Position numbers and translations under genes: made by a program. A stretch of DNA of 64,000 nucleotides from Mannheimia pernigra (GTDB lineage: Bacteria > Pseudomonadota > Gammaproteobacteria > Enterobacterales > Pasteurellaceae), in the NCBI RefSeq assembly GCF_013377995.1, contig NZ_CP055305.1:930001-994000 (forward strand), given 5' to 3'. The notes below the pieces were generated by a model. The model saw only the letters and a list, made by a program, of their open reading frames with translations. It searched no databases and was not told where the DNA came from. This document shows, one piece after another, positions 21,061 through 30,569 of this stretch. Numbering within the stretch: the first letter of the stretch is position 1; each line of letters begins with the position of its first letter.

Positions 21061-21079
21061 CAATATGATAATCATTATT
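21061..21079. promoter_or_regulatory. Fur box between hutZ-like gene and haem receptor
   Basis: CAATATGATAATCATTATT matches the 19-bp Fur consensus at about 15 of 19 positions, including an unbroken TGATAATCATTAT core. It sits in the shared divergent promoter region, so both hutZ and the receptor-hutX unit are probably iron-repressed. Confidence 0.85.
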
Positions 21080-21154
21080 GACTGCAAGATTGATGTCGTT
21101 GATAATATATTTAATAATCAAAAATTGATTAATATTTACTTAAGGAGAACGATT

Positions 21155-23575
21155 TTGTTTATTCATTATTCTGCGAACCAACATAAATTAAAGTTAAGTC
21201 TGTTAGCTTTAAGCATAAATAGTATTTTGATATCGCATACGTTGTATGCTAAAGAGGTTGCGGAATTATCTGAAATCCGTGTTGTAGCTCAAGGAGACGT
21301 TAAAGCGTCATTAGAGAGAAAAGCGAAAGAAGCAATTCAACAAGAACTTATTCAAAATAATCGAGATATAGTTCGCTATAGCCCTGATGTTGGGGTTGTC
21401 AATCAAGGTAGGCATCAAAAAGGATTTGCTATTCGCGGAGTTGAGGATAATCGTATTGGAATAAGTATTGATGGAGTAGCACTGCCTGATTCTGAGGAAA
21501 ATTCTCTTTATAAACGTTATGGTAATTTAAATACGTCTCGTCAATCTATTGATCCAGAGTTAGTTCGTACTATTGAAGTATCAAAAGGAGCAGATTCTTT
21601 TAATCAAGGTAGCGGACACTTGGGAGGCGGGGTTAATTATCGGACACTTGAGGCTGATGATATTGTACGTCATAGCAATAAATTTGGTGCTTTTTATCGT
21701 ACAGGTTATGCCACTCGTAATAATGAATGGATAAATACGTTCGGTGTTGGGTATTTAGGTGAGCAAGCAGAAGCTGTATTATTATACTCAAATCGTTATG
21801 GTCATGAAATGGAAAGTGCTGGCGGCTATACAATTCCTGAAGATTCGTTATACACCAGAACTATTGGTAGAAGTAAACAAACGCCTGATGATTCTACTCA
21901 TAAAAATCATAGTTACTTGGCAAAATTTGCTTACCGTTTTAACGATAAACATCGTATTGGTATTTCGTATAGTGGTCAAAATAACAATAATTATATTATT
22001 GAGGATTCTGCCGTTTATTTAAGTTCATATTGGCGTGAGGCGGAAGATCGTAGTAAGCGTAATACTGTCAATGTATTTTATGAATTTTTCCCAGAGTCTA
22101 AGTGGATTGCTTCCGTAAAAGCTGATATAGATTATCAAGATACAGAAACATCAGCTTATAACTATGAAGGAAAGCGAGCAGAGCCTGCAACTAAATGGAC
22201 GCCAGCTCAAGAACGAATGCCTAGTGATACGAATATTCGTATTTTTAGTACAGAATTAAAACGTTTAAACTTCCGTATAGACAGCCAAGTTTTAGAATTG
22301 GGTAAATCAACTCATCAATTCTCATTCAAATCCTCAACAGCACAAAGAAATTTTGATGTGCTACATAAAGACTCAGTTTATGTATCTGGTGCTTGGTCGC
22401 ATTTGCCGAATTCAACAATGATGCACCCAATTAAAAGCAAGCAAGATTATTTATTATTACAAGACATTATAGACTTAACCAATAATTGGGAAGCGAAAGT
22501 CGGTATTCGTTATGACTGGGCGAAATACGAACAAAAGGAACTTGCCGGCTTAAAATGTCAAAATTGTGTCAAAACAGAGAATGCTAAATTTAACCAGATA
22601 ACTTGGACTGCAGGCTTAGAAAAGCAAGTTAATGATATTTGGAAAGTGGCTTATAATATTGGCACTGGCTTTCGTATACCAAATGCATCAGAAATGTATT
22701 TCGATTATCGAAATAATGCTGCTGGAGCGTGGATGTCAAACCCCAACTTAAAAGCGGAACATAGTTTAACCCAAAATTTAAGCCTGCAAGGGCAAGGTAA
22801 TGCAGGGCAATTTTCCGTGAATTTGCACCATACAAAGTATAAAGATTTTTTATGGGAGCAAGAAACTTGGGATGTTTATCAGGCTTATGGCAAAGAGTTT
22901 TGGCGACCTGTTCAACAAATGCAAAATATAGACGCTGCGAAAATCTATGGTCTAGAAGTAACGGGTAAATGGAATTTGAATTCTGCTATATCTATTCCTG
23001 AGGGTTGGAAGCTATTTGGCTCATTAGGTTATAGCAAGGGAAATATGTCAAATGGAGCCGATTTACTCTCTATTCAGCCGATCAAAGCTGTTATTGGTTT
23101 AGATTATGAGCAACCAGAGGGTAAGTGGGGCATCTTCTCGCGTTTAACGTTTTTAGGTGCGAAAAAAGCGAAAGAGGCAAAATATTTTAAAACATTACCA
23201 GAAAAATGTGTGAAAGAGCAGAAAACCCCAAATCCTTACTATCCATATTGGGGGAATGAATATGAGGTTCGCTGTACCGAATATGCTCACGAAACAAGTT
23301 TAGATAAATGGAAGCATTTAAACGCAAAAGCTTTTATCGTTGATTTATATGGTTTTTATAAACCAACAGAAAATATTACTTTGCGTGCGGGTGTTTACAA
23401 TTTATTTAACCGTAAATATCACACTTGGGATACATTACGTGGTTTAAATACAACGGGTGGTGCGGTTAATTCTGTCGGCGTTCGTGAAAACCACAAATAT
23501 GGTGGTTATCCAGGTTTGCAACGCTACTACGAGCCAGGACGGAATTTCTCAGCAAGTTTTGAGTATCGTTTCTAA
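21155..23575 (+). CDS. TonB-dependent haemoglobin/haem receptor
   Basis: An 806-residue outer membrane receptor of the TonB-dependent haem/haemoglobin group (HmbR-like). A signal peptide ends near YAKEVAELSE, the TonB-box-like SEIRVVA follows, and the plug has RGVEDNRIGISIDGVALPDSEE. The barrel ends in phenylalanine. NLFNRKYHTWDTLRG near the end is typical of haemoglobin receptors. The frame is open from an ATG at 21065, but that codon lies inside the Fur box. The TTG at 21155 sits 7 nt after AAGGAG and begins a good signal peptide. The exact ligand is inferred. Confidence 0.88.
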   Translation: MFIHYSANQHKLKLSLLALSINSILISHTLYAKEVAELSEIRVVAQGDVKASLERKAKEAIQQELIQNNRDIVRYSPDVGVVNQGRHQKGFAIRGVEDNRIGISIDGVALPDSEENSLYKRYGNLNTSRQSIDPELVRTIEVSKGADSFNQGSGHLGGGVNYRTLEADDIVRHSNKFGAFYRTGYATRNNEWINTFGVGYLGEQAEAVLLYSNRYGHEMESAGGYTIPEDSLYTRTIGRSKQTPDDSTHKNHSYLAKFAYRFNDKHRIGISYSGQNNNNYIIEDSAVYLSSYWREAEDRSKRNTVNVFYEFFPESKWIASVKADIDYQDTETSAYNYEGKRAEPATKWTPAQERMPSDTNIRIFSTELKRLNFRIDSQVLELGKSTHQFSFKSSTAQRNFDVLHKDSVYVSGAWSHLPNSTMMHPIKSKQDYLLLQDIIDLTNNWEAKVGIRYDWAKYEQKELAGLKCQNCVKTENAKFNQITWTAGLEKQVNDIWKVAYNIGTGFRIPNASEMYFDYRNNAAGAWMSNPNLKAEHSLTQNLSLQGQGNAGQFSVNLHHTKYKDFLWEQETWDVYQAYGKEFWRPVQQMQNIDAAKIYGLEVTGKWNLNSAISIPEGWKLFGSLGYSKGNMSNGADLLSIQPIKAVIGLDYEQPEGKWGIFSRLTFLGAKKAKEAKYFKTLPEKCVKEQKTPNPYYPYWGNEYEVRCTEYAHETSLDKWKHLNAKAFIVDLYGFYKPTENITLRAGVYNLFNRKYHTWDTLRGLNTTGGAVNSVGVRENHKYGGYPGLQRYYEPGRNFSASFEYRF

Positions 23576-23632
23576 TTATTTATTTTATAAAGGGAGCTTT
23601 AGGTTAAGGCTCTCTTTTCTTAGGGAGAATTT

Positions 23633-24139
23633 ATGTTATTACCAGAACAACAAATAGCTTTACGTAATGAATTAAAAGAAAATCCAGCTCAAATTTTAGA
23701 GATGGTTGCCTCGAAATATCAATGCTCGCTGGAAGAGGTAATGCTTAGCCTACCATCGGATATGCTTAAAGTAACAGGTGGAGAGCGTTTTGCTGAAATT
23801 CTACAAGACATTCACGAGTGGGACGATTCAATCACTTTTATTGTGCATACGGAAGATGCGATTGTAGAGTTTGTTGGTAAGCTTCCAAGTGGTTCAATTT
23901 CGCGTGGATTTTACAATTTTGAACATAAAGAAAGCGGTGGCTTACAAGGGCATTTACGTTATGAAAATTGTGCCAAAATCTACTTGCTTGATAGACAATT
24001 TATGGGCAAGCGTACCGTTTCCCTGATTTTTATTAACAAGAAAGGCAATGCGATGTTTAAGATTTTTGTTGGTAGAGAAAAAGTAGGCGGTGCATTAAAA
24101 GAAGAACAAATCAGGGCTTTATATAAATTAATTGGCTAA
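23633..24139 (+). CDS. hutX: haem utilisation cytosolic carrier HutX
   Basis: A 168-residue HutX/ChuX family protein. HutX takes up haem in the cytoplasm and hands it to HutZ in Vibrio cholerae. The family sequence around FAEILQDIHEWDDSITFIVHTEDAIVEF and the later KIYLLDRQFMGKRTVSLIFIN stretch are recognisable. It follows the receptor by 57 bp with a GGGAG ribosome-binding site and is probably transcribed with it. Together with the divergent hutZ it makes a compact haem import and use set, without haem ABC transporter genes nearby. Confidence 0.9.
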   Translation: MLLPEQQIALRNELKENPAQILEMVASKYQCSLEEVMLSLPSDMLKVTGGERFAEILQDIHEWDDSITFIVHTEDAIVEFVGKLPSGSISRGFYNFEHKESGGLQGHLRYENCAKIYLLDRQFMGKRTVSLIFINKKGNAMFKIFVGREKVGGALKEEQIRALYKLIG

Positions 24140-24182
24140 ATTTGCAAAAAATTAATGAAATTTGACCGCTTGTCATTGTTAA

Positions 24183-24206
24183 AAAGGCTGCAACTTCGCA
24201 GCCTTT
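24183..24206. terminator. two-way terminator between hutX and tyrP
   Basis: AAAGGCTGC pairs with GCAGCCTTT around a 6-nt loop, between two convergent genes. An uptake core (ACCGCTTGT) lies 10 bp upstream. Confidence 0.85.
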
Positions 24207-24214
24207 CTCATTGG

Positions 24215-25435
24215 TTAGCCGATAGCTTGTGGTAAATAACCTAACTGAATTAAAAATGGAATAATCATAATGATGATACCAGCAATTAATGCAACCACTA
24301 AGGCTAAATTACCACCGATTACTCGATAAGGTAGATTTGGGTGCTGGCTGCGTGCTTTCCACGCCAAACCGATGGGTAAAATCATACCGTAGAATGCAAA
24401 GAGTAGCCCAGCATAACCTAATGCCATAATAAAACCATCTGGGTAGAACAGTGCAAATAACAGCGGTGGGGTGAAAGTGGCAATAGTTAACCATAAACGG
24501 TTAGCCGGTAAATTTAATCGTTTTAATAAATCGCTCATACCTTCAAAAATACCCATAGATACGCCTAAGAATGAGGTAATGAGAGCAAGTACAGAGAATA
24601 GTCGAACCATTTCGCCTAAAACTGTGCTATCTGTAATTTGGCTGGTTGCGGTAACTAATCCATTTAATGTCGGGTCTTGCATAAGAATGGTGGTAAATTC
24701 ATTTTGACTTAATACACCGTGTGTGGCGAATTGCCACAATAAATAGGCAACTAATGGAATAGCTGTACCGATATAAATTGATTTACGAATTTTACCGATA
24801 TCTGCATCTAAATAGGTGTTAATTGTTGCCATAATGACGTGGAAACCAAATGCTGTAAAGAAAATAGGCACAGCAGAAATCACCAGTAAATTATCTAACG
24901 GAATGGCAGTTAAGTTTTCTAATTGAGCTTTTGGCAGCATCATCATTAATACGGCGATAAAAGCGACGATCTTTCCAAGAAATAATACCCTGGTTAAACC
25001 ATCAACGGATTTTACCCCGATAACCACAAAAGCACCTAATACGACAGTAAAGGCTAAAATACTGATTTTAAGTTTCATGTCAGCATCTGCTATTTCAGGC
25101 ATAATACCCGCAAGTAACGAACCACCACCTGTAATATAAGCAGAAAGTAACGCGTATAGTAAAACTAATAAACTAAAGGTTGCCAGCACACGTCCCATTA
25201 TGCCGAAGTATTGCTCAGCAAGGCTTGCCACGCCAGCATCTTTTTGTGGAGCGGTTTGATACACTTCCATAAACAATAAACCAGTGTAAGCCAATAATGC
25301 CCAAAGCCCAATTAGTAATAAAGCCGTTGCACCGAACCCCATACCCGCAGAGGTGAGTGGCATTGCAAGCATACCTGCACCAATGGTTGTGCCCGCAATC
25401 ATTAATGCACTGCCTAAGATTTTATTTTTCATCAT
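24215..25435 (-). CDS. tyrP: aromatic amino acid transporter, TyrP-like
   Basis: A 406-residue inner membrane symporter of the HAAAP family (TyrP/Mtr/TnaB), with about eleven hydrophobic segments. The N-terminal GSALMIAGTTIGAGMLAMPL is the family signature, and FFTAFGFHVIMATINTYL in the middle fits TyrP. Proton-coupled uptake of tyrosine is the likely role, though tryptophan cannot be excluded. The frame extends upstream to 25486, but the ATG at 25435 (or the next, 25432) gives the normal length of about 403. Confidence 0.88.
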   Translation of the reverse strand: MMKNKILGSALMIAGTTIGAGMLAMPLTSAGMGFGATALLLIGLWALLAYTGLLFMEVYQTAPQKDAGVASLAEQYFGIMGRVLATFSLLVLLYALLSAYITGGGSLLAGIMPEIADADMKLKISILAFTVVLGAFVVIGVKSVDGLTRVLFLGKIVAFIAVLMMMLPKAQLENLTAIPLDNLLVISAVPIFFTAFGFHVIMATINTYLDADIGKIRKSIYIGTAIPLVAYLLWQFATHGVLSQNEFTTILMQDPTLNGLVTATSQITDSTVLGEMVRLFSVLALITSFLGVSMGIFEGMSDLLKRLNLPANRLWLTIATFTPPLLFALFYPDGFIMALGYAGLLFAFYGMILPIGLAWKARSQHPNLPYRVIGGNLALVVALIAGIIIMIIPFLIQLGYLPQAIG

Positions 25436-25594
25436 TGTGTTTAATATAATTAAAAAGGAACGTATTTTATCAGAAATTTTAAGCAATGCTATTGGGCAAG
25501 ATAGAATAATTATTCAGCTTATTTTTGCACAATCAAGCTTGCTTTAGTAAACTAACGCCAATTTACAATTTTTTAGCAAAAATAGACCGTTTGT

Positions 25595-28500
25595 ATGTCT
25601 CTAATTTCATTTTCTTTGCCAAAATCAGATGGCAATTTTCAAGATCATCAAACGCTTGGCAATTTGGTCGGGCATTCTGATACATTAGCTATTAGCCAAG
25701 CTGCTCAAGCCTTTAACGGCTTAACGGTAGTCGTGACGCCAGATACTCGCACTGCGTTGCGTTTAGAGAAGTCGTTGCCACAGTTTGCAGAATTACCTGT
25801 GCAACTTTTCCCTGATTGGGAAACGCTACCGTACGATAATTTCTCACCGCATCAAGACATTATTTCTACTCGCTTATCAGCATTGTTTGAATTACAACAG
25901 GGTAAAAAGCAGATTTTCCTTTTGCCAATCAATACCTTAATGCAGAAAGTCTGTCCGCCGAGCTACTTAAGCAACAATGTGCTGCTAATTAAAAAAGGCG
26001 ACCGCTTTTCGATTCAACATCTCCGTTTACAACTGGAAAATGCAGGTTATCGTGCGGTGGATCAAGTATTGGAATATGGTGAATATGCGGTTCGGGGTGC
26101 CATTTTAGATTTGTATCCGATGGGGGCAGACGAGCCATTTCGGCTTGATTTTTTCGATGATGAAATTGATTCAATCCGTACTTTTGATGTGGATAATCAA
26201 CGCACTAAAGCAGAAATCGCCGAAATCAATTTATTACCTGCCCACGAATTCCCAACAGATAGTAATGGGATCGAGCATTTTAGAACCAAATTCCGAGAAA
26301 CTTTCGGTGAAATACGCCGTGAGCCAGAGCATATCTATCAGCAGGTAAGTAAAGGTATTTTGAATGCAGGAATCGAATATTGGCAACCACTATTTTTTGC
26401 TGAAATGGCAAGCCTGTTTGACTATTTTTCTAGCAATACGCTCTTGATCACTTTTGCTGATATTCAACAAAAAGCGGAGCAATTTCAACAAGATACGCAA
26501 AATCGTTATGAGAGCCGCCGTGTGGATCCAATGCGTCCGTTACTGCCACCGAGCGATCTTTGGTTTACGATTGATGAGATAAATCGTAGGTTGAAAGGAT
26601 ATCCACGACTTACGATAACAGCAGAAAAAATCCGTCAATCTGCAGCGAAAATGAATGCAAATGTAGCTAATTTGCCAGAGCTCGCCATTCAATCGGGAGC
26701 GAAAGAGCCGTTTGCGGCGTTCCAACAATTCCGCGAGAAATTCAACGGCAATATTCTGTTTTCGGTGGAGAGCGAGGGGCGGCGGGAAACTTTACTCGAA
26801 TTGCTCGCACCGATTGGGGTGAAGCCGCAACAAATTTCGCAAATTTCCAATGAAATTCCACCGCTTGCATTGATGATTTCGCCGTTGGATCAAGGATTTA
26901 TGGTCGAAACAAGCGGTCAACATTTAGCAATAATTTGCGAAACGGATCTTCTTGGCGAAAAAGTCCAACAGAATCGCCGTGAGAAGAACCGCAAAACCGT
27001 TAATCCTGACACGCTGATTCGCAACTTGGCAGAACTCAAAATCGGGCAAGCAGTCGTGCATTTAGAAAACGGCGTAGGTCGCTATGGCGGTTTGACCGTG
27101 TTAGAAGCTGGCGGGATGAAAGCGGAATATTTGGTATTGCATTACGCCAATGATGCCAAACTCTATGTGCCCGTTGCCTCCCTGCATTTAATTAGCCGTT
27201 ATATCGGCGGAACTGAGGAAACTGCTCCGTTGCACAAATTAGGCAGTGAGGCTTGGGTGAAGACTCGCCAGAAAGTGGCGGAGAAAATTCGTGATGTGGC
27301 AGCCGATCTGCTTGATATTTATGCCAAGCGTGAGAGCCAAACAGGCTTTGCTTTCCAATACGATAAAACGGAATTCGACCAGTTCAGTGCTTCTTTCCCG
27401 TATGAAGAAACGGACGATCAAAAAATGGCTATCAACGCTGTGATTAGCGATATGTGCCAAGCGAAAGCAATGGATAGGCTGGTGTGTGGTGACGTTGGTT
27501 TTGGTAAAACTGAAGTGGCGATTCGTGCTACTTTCTTGGCTGTGATGAACCATAAACAGGTTGCCATTCTTGCCCCAACCACGTTACTTGCTCAACAACA
27601 TTACGAGAATTTTAAAAATCGGTTTGCTAATTATCCAGTAAATGTTGAGGTGTTGTCTCGCTTTAAGACCGCTAAAGAGCAGAAAGTGATTTTGCAAAAA
27701 GTAGCGGAAGGTAAGGTTGATATTCTAGTTGGTACACATAAGCTACTGCAAGATGATGTGGCATTTTATGATCTCGGATTGTTGGTGATTGATGAGGAGC
27801 ACCGTTTCGGTGTGCGTCAAAAAGAGAAGATTAAGCAGCTGAGAGCAAATGTCGATATTCTAACGCTGACCGCTACGCCAATTCCGAGAACCTTGAATAT
27901 GGCGTTAAATGGAATGCGAGATCTGTCGATTATTGCCAGCCCGCCTGCTCGCAGACTTTCGATTAAGACCTTTGTTCGCCAAAACGATGAATCCATAATC
28001 CGTGAAGCAATCTTGCGGGAAATCTTACGCGGTGGGCAGGTTTATTATCTGCATAACGATGTGGCAACGATAGAGAACTGTGCAGAGAAATTATCCGAAT
28101 TAGTGCCAGAGGCACGAGTGGTTATCGGGCACGGTCAAATGCGAGAAAGAGAGTTGGAGAGAGTGATGAGTGATTTTTATCATCAACGCTTTAACCTGCT
28201 TGTCTGCTCAACTATTATTGAAACAGGGATTGATGTACCAACCGCCAATACTATTATTATCGAACGGGCAGATAAATTTGGTTTGGCACAGCTTCACCAA
28301 CTGCGTGGACGAGTTGGCAGATCGCATCACCAAGCCTATGCGTATATGCTCACGCCGCCGCCTAAGTTGATTACCAAAGATGCGATGCAACGTTTGGAGG
28401 CGATGAGTACTATTGATAATCTCGGTGCTGGTTTTGCGCTTGCCACCCACGATTTAGAAATCCGTGGGGCAGGTGAGTTGTTAGGTAGTGAGCAGAGTGG

Positions 28501-29041
28501 GCAGATTGAAAGCATTGGTTTTTCGCTCTATATGGACTTGCTCGAAAATGCAGTCAAAGCCTTGCAGGAAGGGCGTGAGCCAAGCCTAGACGAAATCACC
28601 CAAAATCAAGTGGATATTGAGTTACGCGTACCAGCGTTAATTCCTGATGATTACTTGCCAGATGTGAATATGCGACTTTCATTCTACAAGCGGATCGCAA
28701 GTTCAGAAAATCGGCAAAATCTCAACGATCTCAGAGTGGAGTTAATTGACCGCTTCGGTTTGCTGCCTGAGGCAACCAAAAACCTGTTTGCGATCACCCA
28801 GCTCAGGCTCGCTGCCCAACCTCTTGGTTTGAAGAAAATTGATGCAGGCATCAACGGTGGCTACCTTGAGTTTAAACCAACGGCACAACCCGATCCGATG
28901 AAATTTTTACAGTTAATTCAATCAGATAAAGGCAGCTATAAATTTGACGGTCCACTAAAATTTAGGTTTAGCAAATCATTAGAAGATAACGCTGAACGTT
29001 TGGCATTCGTGGCGGAACTGTTAGCAAAAGTCGCTGAGTAA
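25595..29041 (+). CDS. mfd: transcription-repair coupling factor Mfd
   Basis: A 1148-residue DNA translocase that removes stalled RNA polymerase from lesions and recruits UvrA. Domain order is visible: a UvrB-like N-terminal module (ELPVQLFPDWETLPYDNFSPH), the RNAP-interacting CarD-like domain near residues 470-540 (LKIGQAVVHLENGVGRYGG), the helicase with Walker A GDVGFGKTE and DEEH box, the TRG motif region (RGRVGRSHHQAYAY), and the C-terminal TRCF domain. Length matches E. coli Mfd (1148). The ATG follows an uptake-like core by a few bases. Confidence 0.97.
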   Translation: MSLISFSLPKSDGNFQDHQTLGNLVGHSDTLAISQAAQAFNGLTVVVTPDTRTALRLEKSLPQFAELPVQLFPDWETLPYDNFSPHQDIISTRLSALFELQQGKKQIFLLPINTLMQKVCPPSYLSNNVLLIKKGDRFSIQHLRLQLENAGYRAVDQVLEYGEYAVRGAILDLYPMGADEPFRLDFFDDEIDSIRTFDVDNQRTKAEIAEINLLPAHEFPTDSNGIEHFRTKFRETFGEIRREPEHIYQQVSKGILNAGIEYWQPLFFAEMASLFDYFSSNTLLITFADIQQKAEQFQQDTQNRYESRRVDPMRPLLPPSDLWFTIDEINRRLKGYPRLTITAEKIRQSAAKMNANVANLPELAIQSGAKEPFAAFQQFREKFNGNILFSVESEGRRETLLELLAPIGVKPQQISQISNEIPPLALMISPLDQGFMVETSGQHLAIICETDLLGEKVQQNRREKNRKTVNPDTLIRNLAELKIGQAVVHLENGVGRYGGLTVLEAGGMKAEYLVLHYANDAKLYVPVASLHLISRYIGGTEETAPLHKLGSEAWVKTRQKVAEKIRDVAADLLDIYAKRESQTGFAFQYDKTEFDQFSASFPYEETDDQKMAINAVISDMCQAKAMDRLVCGDVGFGKTEVAIRATFLAVMNHKQVAILAPTTLLAQQHYENFKNRFANYPVNVEVLSRFKTAKEQKVILQKVAEGKVDILVGTHKLLQDDVAFYDLGLLVIDEEHRFGVRQKEKIKQLRANVDILTLTATPIPRTLNMALNGMRDLSIIASPPARRLSIKTFVRQNDESIIREAILREILRGGQVYYLHNDVATIENCAEKLSELVPEARVVIGHGQMRERELERVMSDFYHQRFNLLVCSTIIETGIDVPTANTIIIERADKFGLAQLHQLRGRVGRSHHQAYAYMLTPPPKLITKDAMQRLEAMSTIDNLGAGFALATHDLEIRGAGELLGSEQSGQIESIGFSLYMDLLENAVKALQEGREPSLDEITQNQVDIELRVPALIPDDYLPDVNMRLSFYKRIASSENRQNLNDLRVELIDRFGLLPEATKNLFAITQLRLAAQPLGLKKIDAGINGGYLEFKPTAQPDPMKFLQLIQSDKGSYKFDGPLKFRFSKSLEDNAERLAFVAELLAKVAE

Positions 29042-29316
29042 CAACAAGCGGTGATTTTTCACTAAAATTTTGCAACTGTGAAAATAAAAAGTCAGTGAAA
29101 AATAATGAAGCCATAAATAAGAGGTATGTTTCGCACCAAAATCTAGCCATCTCAGATCCGAAAAGTGAAAGAGAACGCCATAATGCTAAATTCAGCGTCA
29201 ATGCGTGCTAGTTGGCATATTGAGAGTTGCAAGCGGTCAAATTTCGTAAAAATTTTACAAAAAAGCACTATTTTTCGCCACTTAAACCATTTTTTACAGA
29301 TTTCCACTAAATTTAT
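29042..29316. other. gap between mfd and the tRNA cluster
   Basis: About 275 bp with no gene I can support. It holds two uptake cores (CAAGCGGT near 29045 and near 29232) with their AT-rich tails. A 77-codon frame on the minus strand crosses into mfd and has no ribosome-binding site or recognisable family, so I do not call it. Confidence 0.5.
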
Positions 29317-29344
29317 TTGACATTAAATCGGAAATCCATAGAAT
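29317..29344 (+). promoter_or_regulatory. sigma-70 promoter of the tRNA cluster
   Basis: TTGACA at 29317-29322 and TAGAAT at 29339-29344 are separated by 16 bp, a near-consensus sigma-70 promoter about 45 bp ahead of the first tRNA. The leader then contains a GCTACGAAGTTCGTAGC hairpin. Confidence 0.8.
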
Positions 29345-29387
29345 ATGCACCAGTTGAGACGCTACGAAGTTCGTAGCGTTTTTAAAT

Positions 29388-29463
<76 letters not shown>

Positions 29464-29479
29464 ATTTTCTATATTGTGC

Positions 29480-29566
29480 GCCCGAGTGGCGGAATCGGTA
29501 GACGCAAGGGATTTAAAATCCCTCGCCTTTCGGGGCGTGCCAGTTCAAGTCTGGCCTCGGGCACCA
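29480..29566 (+). tRNA. tRNA-Leu (TAA), copy 1
   Basis: An 87-nt class II tRNA with acceptor GCCCGAG pairing with CTCGGGC, a long variable arm (CTCGCCTTTCGGGGCG region) and encoded CCA. The anticodon loop TTTAAAA gives TAA. Confidence 0.97.
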
Positions 29567-29596
29567 TTTAGAAAATCAACAATTTAAACTAAATTT

Positions 29597-29672
<76 letters not shown>

Positions 29673-29690
29673 ATTTTTCTATATCGTGTC

Positions 29691-29777
29691 GCCCGAGTGG
29701 CGAAATCGGTAGACGCAAGGGATTTAAAATCCCTCGCCTTTCGGGGCGTGCCAGTTCAAGTCTGGCCTCGGGCACCA
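29691..29777 (+). tRNA. tRNA-Leu (TAA), copy 2, with a D-arm variant
   Basis: Same as the other two tRNA-Leu copies except for one base in the D-arm: GGCGAAATCGG here against GGCGGAATCGG in copies 1 and 3. The change falls at about tRNA position 13, so the fold should remain. Confidence 0.96.
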
Positions 29778-29815
29778 TTTAGAAAAACAAAATTAAAAAA
29801 TAACTTATTATCGGA

Positions 29816-29902
29816 GCCCGAGTGGCGGAATCGGTAGACGCAAGGGATTTAAAATCCCTCGCCTTTCGGGGCGTGCCAGTTCAAGTCTGGCCTCGGGCAC
29901 CA
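29816..29902 (+). tRNA. tRNA-Leu (TAA), copy 3
   Basis: Identical to copy 1. It follows copy 2 directly without a tRNA-Gly between them, so the alternation is broken here. Confidence 0.97.
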
Positions 29903-29921
29903 TTTCGATAATAGTCAATAT

Positions 29922-29997
<76 letters not shown>

Positions 29998-30016
29998 ATC
30001 CTAAAAAGAACAGATA

Positions 30017-30037
30017 GCACCGTGAGGTGCTTTTTTT
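30017..30037 (+). terminator. terminator of the tRNA cluster
   Basis: GCACC pairs with GGTGC around GTGA and is followed by seven T residues. Confidence 0.88.
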
Positions 30038-30064
30038 GTAGCTCAATTTTATTGAGAAATAAAA

Positions 30065-30088
30065 AAAACCATGCCGTAGCATGGTTTT
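30065..30088 (-). terminator. terminator of the small secreted protein gene
   Basis: AAAACCATGC pairs with GCATGGTTTT around CGTA. On the minus strand the stem is followed by a T-run (A-run at 30058-30064), so it ends the gene at 30100-30390. Confidence 0.88.
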
Positions 30089-30099
30089 GATTTGAAATA

Positions 30100-30390
30100 T
30101 TATTTCTTCTGAGCTTTTAATGCTTCAATAACTTGTTTTTGTTGCCCAGCAGCAGCTTTACAGCCTGCAAGTGCAGATTGTTTGTCTGCATCGCTCATCG
30201 TTTTCCAAGCATCTTCAGATACTTTTAACATATCTTCTTTAGTCATACCTAATTGTGCTTTGATTTCTGGCTGTAGTTCAGCCGCTTCAAAAGTTAAGTC
30301 AATTAATTCTTTACATTCAGCAGGATATTCACTTGCTTGTGCTGATAATGCAAAACCAGAGATAAAGAGTGCGAGTGTTAATTTTTTCAT
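30100..30390 (-). CDS. small secreted protein, DUF5339-like
   Basis: A 96-residue protein with a classic signal peptide (MKK, hydrophobic core, cleavage after AQA near residue 19). The mature ~77-residue part is helical, Ala/Lys/Glu-rich, and has two cysteines (in PAECKEL and LAGCKAA) that could form one disulfide in the periplasm. It resembles the DUF5339 proteins common in Pasteurellaceae. Function is unknown. It is a single-gene unit with its own terminator. Confidence 0.75.
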   Translation of the reverse strand: MKKLTLALFISGFALSAQASEYPAECKELIDLTFEAAELQPEIKAQLGMTKEDMLKVSEDAWKTMSDADKQSALAGCKAAAGQQKQVIEALKAQKK

Positions 30391-30569
30391 AAAATCCTCA
30401 TATTAATTTGTAAAATTAAGCAAAATAGCCGATGATTGGCTGATAGCTTATGAAGTAACGCTATTTCTAAGTTACGGAAGCATTATACATGATTGTTTTT
30501 TTTTTGAGCAATTTTGTGTTTGCTAATTAACTGGTATTACCTGTTTGGATTTTAAATAAATACGTAAAA

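Noticed and set aside
28968..29201. Minus-strand frame of 77 codons at the end of mfd
   Set aside because: It overlaps mfd for about 70 bp, has no good ribosome-binding site and no recognisable domain. I treat it as a shadow, with some doubt.
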